Below are positions 1 through 9,469 of a stretch of 19,232 nucleotides of DNA, in pieces. Every line of letters starts with the position of its first letter. Position 1 is the stretch's first letter. The stretch comes from Schoenoplectus triqueter (taxonomy: Eukaryota; Streptophyta; Magnoliopsida; Poales; Cyperaceae), in contig CAXKVV010001216.1 in NCBI GenBank assembly GCA_964058805.1, forward strand, positions 1 to 19,232, read 5' to 3'. Below the pieces are notes generated by a model that did no database searches, was not told the origin of the DNA, and was given only the letters and a program-made list of their open reading frames with translations. The translations under genes and the position numbers were made by a program.

Positions 1-126
1 TTACTTGATTGGTGTATATCAATGTTGTTGAATCATATTTTGCATCATAAATCTACTTTATACCGTATCATATATCGTATCGTTAATATATTAAATTTAT
101 CTTAAAATGAGCTATCACAATAATCG

Positions 127-552
127 CTATATACAGAGAGAGAGTGCTTGTCTATTATGCTTCCAGTAACACTTCGGCCGAAACGTTACCAATTCAAATT
201 TTAATTTTTCATACTTGAAATTTTAATTTAAATAGCTCAATAAAATATTTATATCATAATCTTATAGAAAAATAATTTTCATTGTATTTGGAATTAATTT
301 CTCTTAATAATTTTTAAAAGATAGACCTAAAATAATAGAAAATTAATAAAATTTATTTGTAAAAAAATGTTTACTTCTAAAAATCATTAAGTATAGTAAA
401 ATAACTCCAAACACGATAAAAATTAGTATCCTACAAGATTATGATATAAAGATTTTATTGAGCTACTTAAATTGATATTTCGAACATGAAAAATTAAAAT
501 TTAGACTGATAATGTTTCAGCCGAAGTGCTGCTAGAAGTAAAATAGATAAAC

Positions 553-608
<56 letters not shown>
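127..608. mobile_element. Foldback MITE-like element with GA/TC-rich ends
   Basis: The two halves are imperfect reverse complements over roughly 200 bases each. The left arm begins with a short GA run at 134-144, followed by a segment containing CACTTCGGCCGAAACGTTAC. The right arm ends with CAGCCGAAGTGCTGCTAGAAG and then a TC run. Matching inner blocks include TAGCTCAATAAAAT (left) against ATTTTATTGAGCTA (right), and TATCATAATCTTAT against the same segment inverted near 435. The loop lies near 320-370. No transposase is encoded, so this would be a non-autonomous element. I cannot define a target-site duplication because both ends run into microsatellite. The inverted symmetry is clear; the class assignment is inferred. 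Confidence 0.7.
559..608. repeat. (TC)16(TA)9 compound microsatellite
   Basis: An uninterrupted TC tract (559-590) passes directly into a TA tract (591-608). It forms the right edge of the foldback element, whose left edge carries a shorter GA tract, so the microsatellite probably belongs to the element terminus and expanded there. Confidence 0.95.
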
Positions 609-752
609 GGAGTAAGTTATTGCGCTTTGCAAAGTAAAAACCATTTCTATTTTGGATTGATATTTCATATTCTGACGACTTAAATAGTCAATCTAAGTTG
701 CTCAATATTTTTTTATGTTAAAATCTAATGGGTTATTATATTTCATAATTTT

Positions 753-867
753 TTGAGTTTTTACCTATTTTTAAATTATTTTTAAAAACAATCCTGAAAT
801 AGACCATTTTCTTACGTTAAATAAGGTTATTTTTAAAAATAATTTAAAAAATAGATAGAAAGCTCAA
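753..867. repeat. AT-rich inverted repeat
   Basis: The left arm (about 753-790, containing ACCTATTTTTAAATTATTTT) is nearly complementary to the right arm (about 827-867, containing AATTTAAAAAATAGATAG). The flanking TTGAGTTTTTAC and AAGCTCAATGTTTAC segments are only partly symmetrical. It may be the core of a decayed foldback element. Low sequence complexity weakens the case. Confidence 0.4.
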
Positions 868-1718
868 TGTTTACCCCTAAAAATTCGGAGAATTAAAAAA
901 ATAACTTAGGACAAAAGATTTAAAAATTCAAGAAAAAATTTTAAAAGCCCGAAGAGGCATAATTAAAATCCAAAAGCACTAATGAAAAAAGAAGAAGTCA
1001 TAGAAATGTTCAAAAAAAAAATAAAATTTTTAAGAAAAGAATTAAACGTCAAAGCCCTACAAATTCAAATCGAAAATTGCTTTGAAACCTAAAATCTCAA
1101 AAATCAAATTTTATAGAAAAAATCAAATTTTCCATTAAATTCTGAGAATTTTCATATATTACTTGATATTTTTGGAGTTACGAAAGTCAAAGAAATTCAA
1201 AATTATCGATTAATATAATAAAAAATCAATTGATCAAGCGCTAAAAAATTAATTGATGCTTGAAAAAGGGTGGAAATGGTAAATAAAAATCACAATAAAT
1301 TTTATTATATTTCAAGGAATTTTTGAGCAAATTTTGGTGTAATTTGGACAAAATAATTTTTGAGAAATAATTTAAAAGTAAAAGGGAAATAAGAAATCAG
1401 TAAATGTAGGGCTCCAATTAAAAATCAAAATAGAGAGAGCCTAAATTTGAAAATTCTCATGTTGATACAGTACCTAGCTACAGTACTGAACTTCTTCACT
1501 GCCCAAAATTCAAAAATAGTGATGGTGCTTCTGTGCGATGAAAACTCACATATTATATACCGTTAGAAAGAGCCCGAAGAGGATACAAAATGGTTGGGAG
1601 AAAACTGGTTGAGCCGTTTGGGAGAAAACTGATGGAGAAATTTCTAATCCAAAAATGAAATTGAGCAATCAAAGCCATAATTAATCAAATTGATACTTTA
1701 AATATCTTCTCCATGGCC

Positions 1719-1885
1719 CTAAAATGGCTAAAAATATAATAAAATGAAAAACGGGATGAGATCTGCTCCAAATTTTATGAAAATCAGATCTTGTTGAAAT
1801 AATTCATATGAATCTGCAGAAACTGATTTTATATTTTTTTATTTTTTTATAAAAAGTTATAGCCTTTTTAATTCTGAAAAATAGT
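1719..1885 (+). repeat. Dispersed direct repeat, copy 1
   Basis: This segment contains AAAATGGCTAAAAATATAAT, GATCTGCTCCAAATTTTATG, GCAGAAACTGATTTTATATT and AAAAAGTTATAGCCTTTTTA. It recurs about 346 bases downstream in the same orientation, with substitutions and small indels. The two copies are separated by a pyrimidine-rich spacer. Confidence 0.75.
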
Positions 1886-2064
1886 AAGTTTTGGTAACAT
1901 TCATTTCCCCTTTTATTTTTTTCATTTTTTTTACTTATTTATTTTTTCATTTCTTTTCCTTTTCTTCTGGCTCAAATCTAACATTATTGAATGTTAGATA
2001 AAGGGTATGTGATGCATTTAAATCATTTAATATCAATGAATCCCTTATAAATGTAAAAATAAAC

Positions 2065-2232
2065 CATAAAATGGCTGAAAATATAATAAAAAAATAGGAT
2101 AAAATCTGCTCCAAATCTTATGAAATTTTTAGATCTCATAGAAATAAGTCATATAAATCTATAGAAACTGATTTTATTTTTTTCTATTTTTCTGTAAAAA
2201 GTTATAGCCTTTTTAAATCTGAAAAACAGCAA
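2065..2232 (+). repeat. Dispersed direct repeat, copy 2
   Basis: This is the second copy of the segment starting at 1719. The same blocks appear in the same order: AAAATGGCTGAAAATATAAT, ATCTGCTCCAAATCTTATGA, TAGAAACTGATTTTATTTTT, AAAAAGTTATAGCCTTTTTA. Divergence is moderate, so this is an old local duplication or two fragments of one dispersed family. Confidence 0.75.
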
Positions 2233-2462
2233 ATACTTTTACAGTATTTTCCACTTTTGCCCCTGATCTGATTCGAAAATAAAAAATCATACCTCTGCTA
2301 CTCTGATTTGGTTCAAATTTTGTGAGCATCTAATCTAGTTATAGTGCATCTCTCTGTAAAATTTCATATTTTTTAGAACTTTTTATAATTTTGTACGAAT
2401 TTGTGTAACTTCAGCCAATAATTTATAAAATAAATTTGTAAATAAATTTATCATTTTTCTTT

Positions 2463-3110
2463 CTTAAGTGCTTTGATTATGTGTCGCAAGTAACAACTCG
2501 TCGACTATATCATAGCATAAAAGAATGAATAAAATAACAAATAATTTCTCTCTTAGTGCTTTGATCATGTGTCACGAGCAATAGCTCGTCGACTATATCA
2601 TAGCATAAAAGAGTGAATAAAATAATAAATAATTTGGTAAATAACTAAACTCATTTTCTTAAGTGTTTTGATCATGTATCACGAGCAACAGCTCGTCGAC
2701 TATATCATAGCACAAAATAGTGAATGAAATAATTAATAATCCCTCTCTTAAGTGCTTTGATCATGTGTCACGAGCAATAGCTCGGTGACTATATCATAGC
2801 ACAAAATAGTGAATAAAATAACAAATAATTTGGAAAATAACTAAACTCATTTTCTTAAGTGCTTTGATCATATGTCACGAGCAACAACTCATCGACTATA
2901 TCATAGCACAAAATAGTGAATGAAATAATTAATCATCCTTCTCTTAAGTACTTTGATCATGTGTCACGAGTAATAGCTCGTCAACTATATCATAGCACAA
3001 AAGAGAGAATAAAACAATAAATAATTTGATAAAAAACAAAACTCGCTCTCTTAAGTTCTTTGATCATTTGTCACAAACAGTAGCTCATCGACTATATTAT
3101 AGCACAAAAT
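2463..3110. repeat. Tandem array of seven monomers with alternating 89/107-bp period
   Basis: The anchor CTTAAGTGCTTTGATCATG (with small changes) starts at 2463, 2552, 2658, 2747, 2854, 2943 and 3050. The intervals are 89, 106, 89, 107, 89 and 107. The longer monomers (2nd, 4th, 6th) carry an extra stretch of about 18 bases reading like TTGGTAAATAACTAAACTC before the next anchor. Each monomer contains a GTGTCACGAGCAAYAGCTCG core, then CGACTATATCATAGCA, then an AT-rich tail. Odd-numbered units mostly read AACA at the hairpin loop and even-numbered units AATA, which supports a dimeric higher-order unit of about 196 bp. The final unit is truncated and diverged. No coding potential is seen. It could be a small satellite or minisatellite, or a subrepeat of a retrotransposon UTR. 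Confidence 0.95.
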
Positions 3111-3570
3111 AAAATAAAATAAATCTCTTCTTAATATTGAGCTATTTTCTGAAAGTTGAAATATTTTCTGATTTGCTTTGAAACTTCTTTAATAAACAGC
3201 CCCAAAAGTATATTAAAATAATTTGAAATAAAAACGTTTTCGACATAAGAGTTATTCATCATAACCTTATTGATAGAATCATGATCTGATTTGAGAGGTT
3301 TCTTAAACAGATTTTTCAAAAATATCCAAAATACCCTTAGGTTTCCAGTTCAGCCCTTTATCCAAAAAGAATAAAAAAATTGTACCGATCCGTGAATATA
3401 ACATATGTATATTATTTTATATTCTTAAAATATATATAAATAAGAGATTGTACATAAATTTCCATGCAAAAATACATTATAAATACATTTCAAACATGCG
3501 AATTAGTCCTGACAGCTCTCGATTTTCAGAACTCATCTGCTGGTATTTTACTCAAAACAGTACTTTAAAG

Positions 3571-3660
3571 TACTCAAAATGAAAAATGTCCAATATAAAA
3601 GTTATTCATAACATCTCGTTTAATTTTTGTGTCAAATAAAATCAGTATTATTAACTCATT
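3571..3660 (+). repeat. Diverged direct repeat, copy 1
   Basis: The blocks ACTCAAAATGAAAAATG, TCATAACATCTCGTTTAATT and GTCAAATAAAATCAGTATTA reappear in the same order about 205 bases downstream. Divergence is high and the sequence is AT-rich, so the relationship is likely but not certain. Confidence 0.4.
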
Positions 3661-3776
3661 TCACTCTAAAAAATTAAAAATATATATTATTATTTGCTGA
3701 AGTCTTCGTTACTTTTCAGATTTGTCCTTTCCTAATATTCCTTTCGAAATAATATTTTAGAGGGTTCAAATAAAAA

Positions 3777-3852
3777 TATTCAAAATGAAAATTGTTCATA
3801 AAACTTTCATTGATATTTTTGTCAAATGAAATTAGTATATTACTAATATATT
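3777..3852 (+). repeat. Diverged direct repeat, copy 2
   Basis: This carries the partner blocks ATTCAAAATGAAAATTG, TCATAAAACTTTCATTGATA and GTCAAATGAAATTAGTATAT. It is shorter than the upstream copy because of small deletions. Confidence 0.4.
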
Positions 3853-4934
3853 TTTTTCTCAAAAAATCTAAAAAGATCACTGCCTGATTATATTTTCTTT
3901 ACCGTTAAAAATCAGAAAAAATATTATGGTACATTCGATAAAAAAAATATTATAAAAATTTTTATAAACTTAAATATAATTTTAAAATCATAAATATTTT
4001 AATAATAAGTATAAGTAAAAATATAACAAAATTTCTTTATAAATAGATCCTAAAAAAAAGTTTCATAATAAATTATTTTCATTAAAGAATGATCATTTCA
4101 TGATAAAATATAATAATTAGAATAAAAAAATAATAAAATAAAATAAAAATAATGTATTCATTGAAAATAAAAAAAATAACTGTGATTTAAATTCCGAAAT
4201 TGATCGAGTCGCGCATAGATGAACCCAAATTGACTACTGTGATTTACAATTGTTCGCTTGTTTTAATAAAATTTCTGAATTACTTCAATGCTCTTTTTTA
4301 AGCTAGGGAGCAAAATATTACATCTTTGAAAATAAGATCGGAGACCAAGATTAAAAAATGTGTTATAATTTTTCACATAAAGTTTATAAATAAAAAACAA
4401 CACAAATTTAAGTTTTTCTTATTATTAATTTATTGTAACACGTTCAAATTTCCTCCTACGATTGACCTGGAAAATTATAAAATGTTACTAATTACTCGTG
4501 AAAAAAATAATAATTCGTATTCAATATTTTATATTTAAAATTGAAATTTAAATATACATGAAAATAATGTTGTAAGCATCTTCATTATTTATGGCACCGA
4601 AACAATTATCATTAAATAATAACTATAACTAAATTCGTTTGCAATTAAACAAAGATAATCGTGGAGCATCTCAATCATTTTGTTTGCGCCAGTGCTTGGC
4701 GAATAACCAGCTGATGTAGATTGCCATCTTATTGTGTATCCAAATAAAGAGCACTTTTAACTAAGGATAAAACCAACGATTGATTTGTTCTCTTCTAACT
4801 AAGACGAAAAAGAAAATTCGAACATAACTATGAAGTATTATTTTAATAAAATCTCATGAAAAATAAAATTAATTTTAGAAAAGGTCAATTATTTCTTCTT
4901 AGATCTAGCATGATTGTTTTTTTTACAGAACTGG

Positions 4935-5053
4935 AAGGGACTGAGATAAAATCTCAGTTCCATTATATTTTTCTCCGACAATATTTTATACTTGTAAAAT
5001 GAGATAATGTAAAGAGGCTGAGATAAAAATTCGACCCTTTATCTTAATCCCTT
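4935..5053. mobile_element. Candidate small MITE with AAGGGAYTRAGATAAA terminal inverted repeats
   Basis: The left end reads AAGGGACTGAGATAAAATC. The right end, read on the minus strand, is AAGGGATTAAGATAAAGGG. The left end also contains a perfect hairpin (ACTGAGAT, three bases, ATCTCAGT at 4940-4958), and CTGAGATAAAAAT recurs near 5019. Short plant MITEs with terminal repeats of this type are common. There is no transposase, and the target-site duplication is not resolved by eye. Confidence 0.45.
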
Positions 5054-5571
5054 TTAATTCCTGTTAAAAAAAACTATCATACTAAATTCTGAAAAAAATA
5101 ATTGATTGTTTTGTAAAAATAAAAAAATGGCATGAAATTAGGTTGGTATAAGTTTTGGCTTACCATGTAACGAAAGAACAAAGGAACAAAGCTTTTATGG
5201 TCATTATGGATTCCTCGGAATGCCATGATTTCGTCATTATGGTCACTAGTAACACTATAATAAATTTGAAAGTGGATGCTTGCAAGGTTTAATATTGTAG
5301 ATTAGAATTGCCTTCCAGCTCCCTCACTGAAGAATAATAATTACTTCAAAATAAATCATGTAAATTTATAAACTTGAACCTGCATACATAATAAAAAAAA
5401 CGCTGCCCCTTATTAAGCATATAAATGTCTTGATCCTACAACAGTCAGAATTGATTAAAATTTATTGATTAATTTTTGAAGAGAACATGAATTGTTAGAT
5501 ATTAGAGATTTTTTTTGTGATGTGATAGATTATAATAAAAATATTAAAGTATAAAATTCATAACACATCTA

Positions 5572-5620
5572 CTACATTAAAAGTTATACAATTAAAATTT
5601 AATTATACTTTTTAATGTAG
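5572..5620. repeat. Short hairpin-forming inverted repeat
   Basis: CTACATTAAAAGTTATACAA on the left pairs with AATTATACTTTTTAATGTAG on the right, giving a stem of about 20 bp with one or two mismatches and a very short AT loop. It could be a decayed palindromic element or a chance AT-rich hairpin. Too little extends beyond it to argue for a microRNA precursor. Confidence 0.6.
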
Positions 5621-6559
5621 AACAATCACAATATAAAAATCACAGACAATATACGAGTATACAATTAATCAGATGTGAAATTTTATTGAAAATACAAATG
5701 AATGTCCACTCTTAAAAATAAAAGGGAGAATTAGGGGGGAATCTCCAAGGAGCTGGATTAAAATGGATAAATCATGTTGTTTTTCCTTCAACGTCACTCT
5801 TATTTCTTCTTCTTATAAAGGGATAATGACTCCCAACCTCCAGACTTTAACTTTTTGATAAATTGGCTCTCATACTTTTATTTGTGACAAATACTCTCTC
5901 CCACCAAACTATACAATCTGTGAAAAAATTGCCAACAGCTAATTTTCTATATTTTGAAATGAGAAATACCCAAAATACTCATGTATATCTATAATATAAT
6001 AATCAAAATATCATATTTCATGATGTTTAAATTTACAACAAAAATAGCTATTAAAAAAATATATAGGAAGTTAATTAAATATTCACAATACATTATCTCA
6101 TTTTTATTATGATTTCATACAATTGAACAAATAGATAAAATTGTTGATAAACTTTGTTTCTAATTTTGTAATATCTTTCTAAATTTCAAAATCAATTTTA
6201 AATTAATAAAATACTTTTTAACCATATAGCGTTTCACATTTTTATATTTACATGAAACGTTTCAATTATTTATATAATTATTTTTTATGATAAAGATAAC
6301 AATAAGTTATATAAAACCTGAGTAGAAATGACATAAAAATATATTATATATTATGAATATTTAATTTACCCCTTGTATCTTTTAAATAGTATTTTATAAA
6401 GTAAAAGTTCATGAAATATAAATAATTTAGTTATTGTATTATAGACATACAAGAGTATTTTCATTTTGTTAGTTCAAAATTAAATATTATATTGCTAATT
6501 AGATATCGGGGTCTTTGTCATATGTTGGATAGTTCAGAAATTTATTTACTTCACATTAA

Positions 6560-6643
6560 AATTCGGGACTAAAATTTTACTTCACGTTAAAATTTTAAAT
6601 CAAAAACTTGGTATTATATATTCTTTAATTTTAGTCCCGAATT
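6560..6643. repeat. 17-bp perfect inverted repeat with 50-base loop
   Basis: AATTCGGGACTAAAATT (6560-6576) is exactly complementary to AATTTTAGTCCCGAATT (6627-6643). The TTTAGTCCCG phrase is of a kind seen in plant MITE termini, and a 31-base partial duplication (TTTACTTCAC twice, at about 6545 and 6576) overlaps the left arm. It is probably a remnant of a small foldback element. Confidence 0.6.
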
Positions 6644-7144
6644 AAAATTTTGTGATTTTATTTAAATGTTTTCATCTAAAACAATCAATATGCATGCAGT
6701 CTACAACTGTAATCACGCATTGACAATTAATTAATTTCATTAACAAGTATGATAACACATCTTGAATACGCGCCGAAATGCGGATCCAATCTAACTAATA
6801 AAAAAAATATTCTTGGGTATGCGTAAGGAATTAGATTACTCCTTGGCATTATTCTTTGATGTGAATAAATATAAAATATCAAATTGCTTTATGTAATAAT
6901 ATCAGTATATCACTGTCTACTTTCAAGCATTACTTTGAATAAGCACCGTATTCAAAATAAATGAACACGCAGCATGATTTTCTATCCTTTTGTTATGTAC
7001 ACCCTTAGTGATTTTTTTTGGAACTAAAATTTGAATAGATTATTAAATTTTAAAAACCATCAAATTTTGTATTTATCTGTTTTCATATCTTACCACGATA
7101 TATAGATACGGAATGAGCAGCTTGATCAATGTATTATACTTTTC

Positions 7145-7540
7145 CCTAGTACTAGGGATCTGGTGTTATTGGATTTAGTGGTATCAACATCACCATAAAA
7201 TTCTAATACTTCAATTTTAAATTCAAATTATTGATCTTATTCATTTTTGTGATAAATGTAGGCTAACAAAAATTTATGATTCTTTTGAAGTTTTTTGATA
7301 CTAGATCAAATGATAATAAAATGAGCGAACACAATTAATTATGATTGATTAACTTATATGCATTCAATTTATTATCATTTAATCTAGTATAACATGATCT
7401 CTAAAATCATAAAATTTAATGAGCGTATTACAAAAATTAACAAGATCAATAATTTTGATTCAAAATTTGAGTATTAAAATTTAAAACATAAATTAAACAA
7501 ATAAGTTGATGGCATTAAATATTACTTTAAACTAGTGATA
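7145..7540. mobile_element. Foldback element 1 of the 7.1-9.5 kb cluster
   Basis: The left half contains CAAATTATTGATCTTATTCA, ATTTATGATT and ACTAGATCAAATGATAATAA. The right half, read on the minus strand, contains AAATTATTGATCTTGTTAAT, TTTTATGATT and ACTAGATTAAATGATAATAA in the same order. The arms are about 180 bases each and meet near 7340-7350. The ends are approximate: ACTAGGGATCTGG on the left and the complement of ACTAGTGATATC on the right. It is non-coding, and a transposase is absent. Confidence 0.6.
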
Positions 7541-7557
7541 TCATATCCTTCTCATTG

Positions 7558-7967
7558 ATATATAGAGAGAAGTTAGCGTGCTCCTAGGAACATAGAGCTC
7601 ATCTGTAATTTTAGCTCAAAAAGTGTATTAAATAATTTTTATATTTTAATTTATCACTCTCATTAATTTTTTTATATGAAAATCATATGGAATACAAAAA
7701 TTTAGGCTATTTTAATTTTTCTAAGTCACTCTTTTTTATTTTTAAAAATCAGTTTTAAAAATAATAATAAAATACTTAATATTTGTACATTATTTTTAAA
7801 AATAAAAAATGGTGACTTAAAAAATTTGAAATATCCTAAAATTTTGTATCCCATAAGATTTCAATATGAAGAATTTAATGAGAGTAATGAATTAAAATTT
7901 AAAAATAATTTGCTATACTTTTTAACTAAGATCATGTAGTGACTCCGTGCTCCTAGTAGCACGCTAG

Positions 7968-7998
<31 letters not shown>
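7558..7998. mobile_element. Foldback element 2 of the cluster (AGCGTGCTCCTAGG ends)
   Basis: The left arm starts TATAGAGAGAAGTTAGCGTG followed by CTCCTAGGAACATAGAGCTC. The right arm on the minus strand starts with a GA tract, then AAACTAGCGTGCTACTAGGA. Inner blocks also pair: CTCTCATTAATTTTTTTATA, CAAAAATTTAGGCTATTTTA and TAAGTCACTC each have inverted partners between 7805 and 7910. The right edge is a long CT tract. It shares its arm layout with the element at 9014-9469, so the two are the same family. It is non-coding. Confidence 0.75.
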
Positions 7999-8037
<39 letters not shown>

Positions 8038-8044
8038 GGGGGGG
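7971..8044. repeat. Palindromic compound microsatellite (TC)n(TA)n(GA)n with G8
   Basis: TC repeats (7971-7998) pass into TA repeats (7999-8018), then GA repeats (8019-8036), then a run of eight G (8037-8044). The TC and GA blocks are reverse complements, so the tract can fold on itself. It lies exactly between two foldback elements and looks like fused termini. Confidence 0.95.
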
Positions 8045-8430
8045 CAAGTGTGCTCTATGGAGCACCAAACCTCTCATCCTTCACCTCCGTATCTCGTATT
8101 TGAAATTTCAAATAGCCGATGTAAATTGTTGAACATGATCTTCATATGAAAATATCTTTCGCAATCAAATTTTATATTTTTTTTGCTATTTTTTAGAAGA
8201 GTACAAAATCACTTATTTTGCATGGTACAAAAATCGTTTGAACAACAAACTTCGTACCCATCTAAAAAATAGAAAAAATAAAAAAATATATAAAATTTGA
8301 TCTCAAAAGATATTTCAATATGAAGATCGTATTCAACATTTTGCAACGGTTGTTTGAACTTTCAAATTTGAGATAGAATGTAAAGTATGGGAGGTTTAGA
8401 GCTCCATAGAGCACTCTAGCATATCTCTCT
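8019..8430. mobile_element. Foldback element 3 of the cluster (GTGCTCTATGGAGC ends)
   Basis: After the GA/G tract the left arm reads GCAAGTGTGCTCTATGGAGC. The right arm on the minus strand reads GCTAGAGTGCTCTATGGAGC. The arms pair for about 190 bases with little loop: AAACCTCTCATCCTT against AAACCTCCCATACTT, GATCTTCATATGAAAATATC against GATCTTCATATTGAAATATC, and ATCAAATTTTATAT on both. A small internal symmetry near the centre (GTACAAAATCACTTATTTTG) is also matched. There is no coding content. This is among the cleanest foldbacks in the window. Confidence 0.75.
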
Positions 8431-8454
8431 CTATATATAGAGAGAGAGAGAGAG
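8422..8454. repeat. Palindromic TC/TA/GA microsatellite
   Basis: TCTCTCTC, a short TATATATA block and a GA run follow each other, repeating the arrangement at 7971-8036. It marks the boundary between the third and fourth foldback units. Confidence 0.9.
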
Positions 8455-9008
8455 TTATATTACCGCTAGTCATGAAGTACAAAATATATTTTGTACTTCA
8501 CGTCATATCTCTTTTTTTTTTAATTTAATATATTGATCCAATCAATCGTTCAAAATAATTTCCATACTATAATATATTTGGAGAAGAAATTTTTTATTTT
8601 TTTATTTTTTTATTTTTTTAAGGGTAAGAAAATCGTAAACCTAATACATTTTTCTACCACTCAAAAAAAAATTAAAAATATTAAATTTGGTCTTCAAGAA
8701 TATTTTAATATGAAGAATATTTTGAACGGTTAGATCTAGTTGGATATCAAATTTTATATTTTTAGTACTTTTTATTTTTATTTTTAGATAGTTAAAAAAT
8801 TACTTAATTTAATTATTGTGAACTGTTTAAAAAAGCATTTTTCTAAATATCTAAAAATAATAAAAAATTCTAAAAATATAAAATTTACTATTTAACTAGG
8901 ATTTTATATGAAATCATTTTGAACGGTTCAGATTGACCATTTAGAGTTTGTGAACGAAGAAACAATACATAGTACAGAAGTGATATGTGTTATGCATAGC
9001 AGCATAGC
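8455..9008. mobile_element. Composite foldback unit 4 of the cluster
   Basis: Two adjacent inverted-repeat segments are visible. In the first (about 8530-8725), CAATCGTTCAAAATAATTTC pairs with the segment ending GAATATTTTGAACGGTTAG. In the second (about 8735-8935), ATCAAATTTTATATTTTTAG pairs with CTAAAAATATAAAATTTACT, closing at a centre near 8820. The right end (ATACATAGTACAGAAGTGAT, then TTATGCATAGCA) resembles the right end of the element at 10869-11240, so at least part belongs to that family. The left boundary is uncertain, and one element may have inserted into another. Confidence 0.55.
8473..8500. repeat. Perfect 28-bp palindrome
   Basis: TGAAGTACAAAATA is immediately followed by its exact reverse complement with no spacer. 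It lies just inside the left edge of the composite foldback unit and beside a GA microsatellite. Confidence 0.95.
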
Positions 9009-9013
9009 CCAAC

Positions 9014-9469
9014 TATATATATATATATATTTGAGTAAATCAAGCGTGCTCTGAAGCTCACGAAGACTTTCTGTGAGTTTAACTTAAAAAATATATCAAA
9101 TTATCTCCAAATTTTGATTTATCATGCTCACTAAATTCTTCATATGCAAATATTATGGGATGCAAAAATTTGATCAGTTTCGCATTTTCTAAGTCATCGT
9201 TTTTAATTTTTAAAAATCAGCTCTAATAATAATAATAATAATAATAACATATTTAATATTTATATATTATTTTCAAAAATTAAAAATGATGACTTAGAAA
9301 TCTCGAAACACCTCAAATTTTTACATTTATAATATTTTCATATAAAGAATTCAATGAGCATGATAAATCAAAATTTGGAGATGATTTGATATATTTTTTT
9401 TAGTTAAACTCACGGAAGATCTATGTAAGGTTAAGATCACGTTAGATTTACTATATATATATATATATT
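9014..9469. mobile_element. Foldback element 5 of the cluster, flanked by (TA)n
   Basis: The element is bounded by TA tracts at 9014-9030 and 9451-9469. The left arm holds TAAATCAAGCGTGCTCTGAA, CTCCAAATTTTGATTTATCA, TGCTCACTAAATTCTT and TCTAAGTCATCG. The right arm carries the inverted partners, such as TGATAAATCAAAATTTGGAG and GATGACTTAGA. A (TAA)8 run sits at the centre. The order of blocks matches the element at 7558-7998, including the AGCGTGCTC terminus and the TCTAAGTCA block near the loop, so these are two copies of one family. A TA target duplication is possible but masked by the microsatellite. Confidence 0.75.
9224..9247 (+). repeat. (TAA)8 microsatellite
   Basis: Eight uninterrupted TAA units lie in the loop of the foldback element. 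The related element at 7558 has only a short TAA-like run at the same place, so the tract has expanded in this copy. Confidence 0.95.

Larger units (their letters stand above)
868..2462. other. Degenerate dispersed-repeat DNA, no gene
   Basis: No open reading frame of note lies here. The phrase AGCCCGAAGAGG occurs twice (about 946 and 1572), and stretches such as CCGTTAGAAAGAGCCCGAAG read like the non-coding LTR or UTR sequence of plant LTR retrotransposons. A perfect 8-bp-stem hairpin with a 4-base loop sits at 1978-1997. The retrotransposon origin is an impression from general style, not a match to a named family. Confidence 0.3.
3111..4934. other. AT-rich region without a gene
   Basis: Only short AT-rich open frames occur: a 62-codon one on the minus strand near 3131-3319 and a 70-codon one on the plus strand near 4326-4538. 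Both are Lys/Asn/Ile/Phe-rich, as expected from base composition, with no domain I recognise. The interval also holds a diverged direct repeat (3571-3660 and 3777-3852). I see no splice-supported exon set, promoter or RNA gene. Confidence 0.6.
5054..7144. other. AT-rich region without a gene
   Basis: No open frame, RNA gene or promoter can be supported. The interval contains a short strong hairpin at 5572-5620 and a 17-bp inverted repeat at 6560-6643. The rest is low-complexity AT-rich sequence, with slightly more mixed composition near 5140-5330 and 6700-6830 that I do not recognise. Confidence 0.6.

Noticed and set aside
2463..3110. CRISPR-like periodic array
   Set aside because: The whole 89-107-bp unit is conserved with no unique spacers between short repeats, and the context is plant-like.
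3131..3319. 62-codon minus-strand open frame
   Set aside because: It is Lys/Asn/Ile/Phe-rich as expected from AT composition, has no recognised domain, and shows no splice or promoter context.
5572..5620. MicroRNA precursor
   Set aside because: The stem is short and extremely AT-rich, with no extended arms typical of plant precursors.
8533..8733. 66-codon plus-strand frame
   Set aside because: It lies inside an inverted-repeat arm of a non-coding foldback element.
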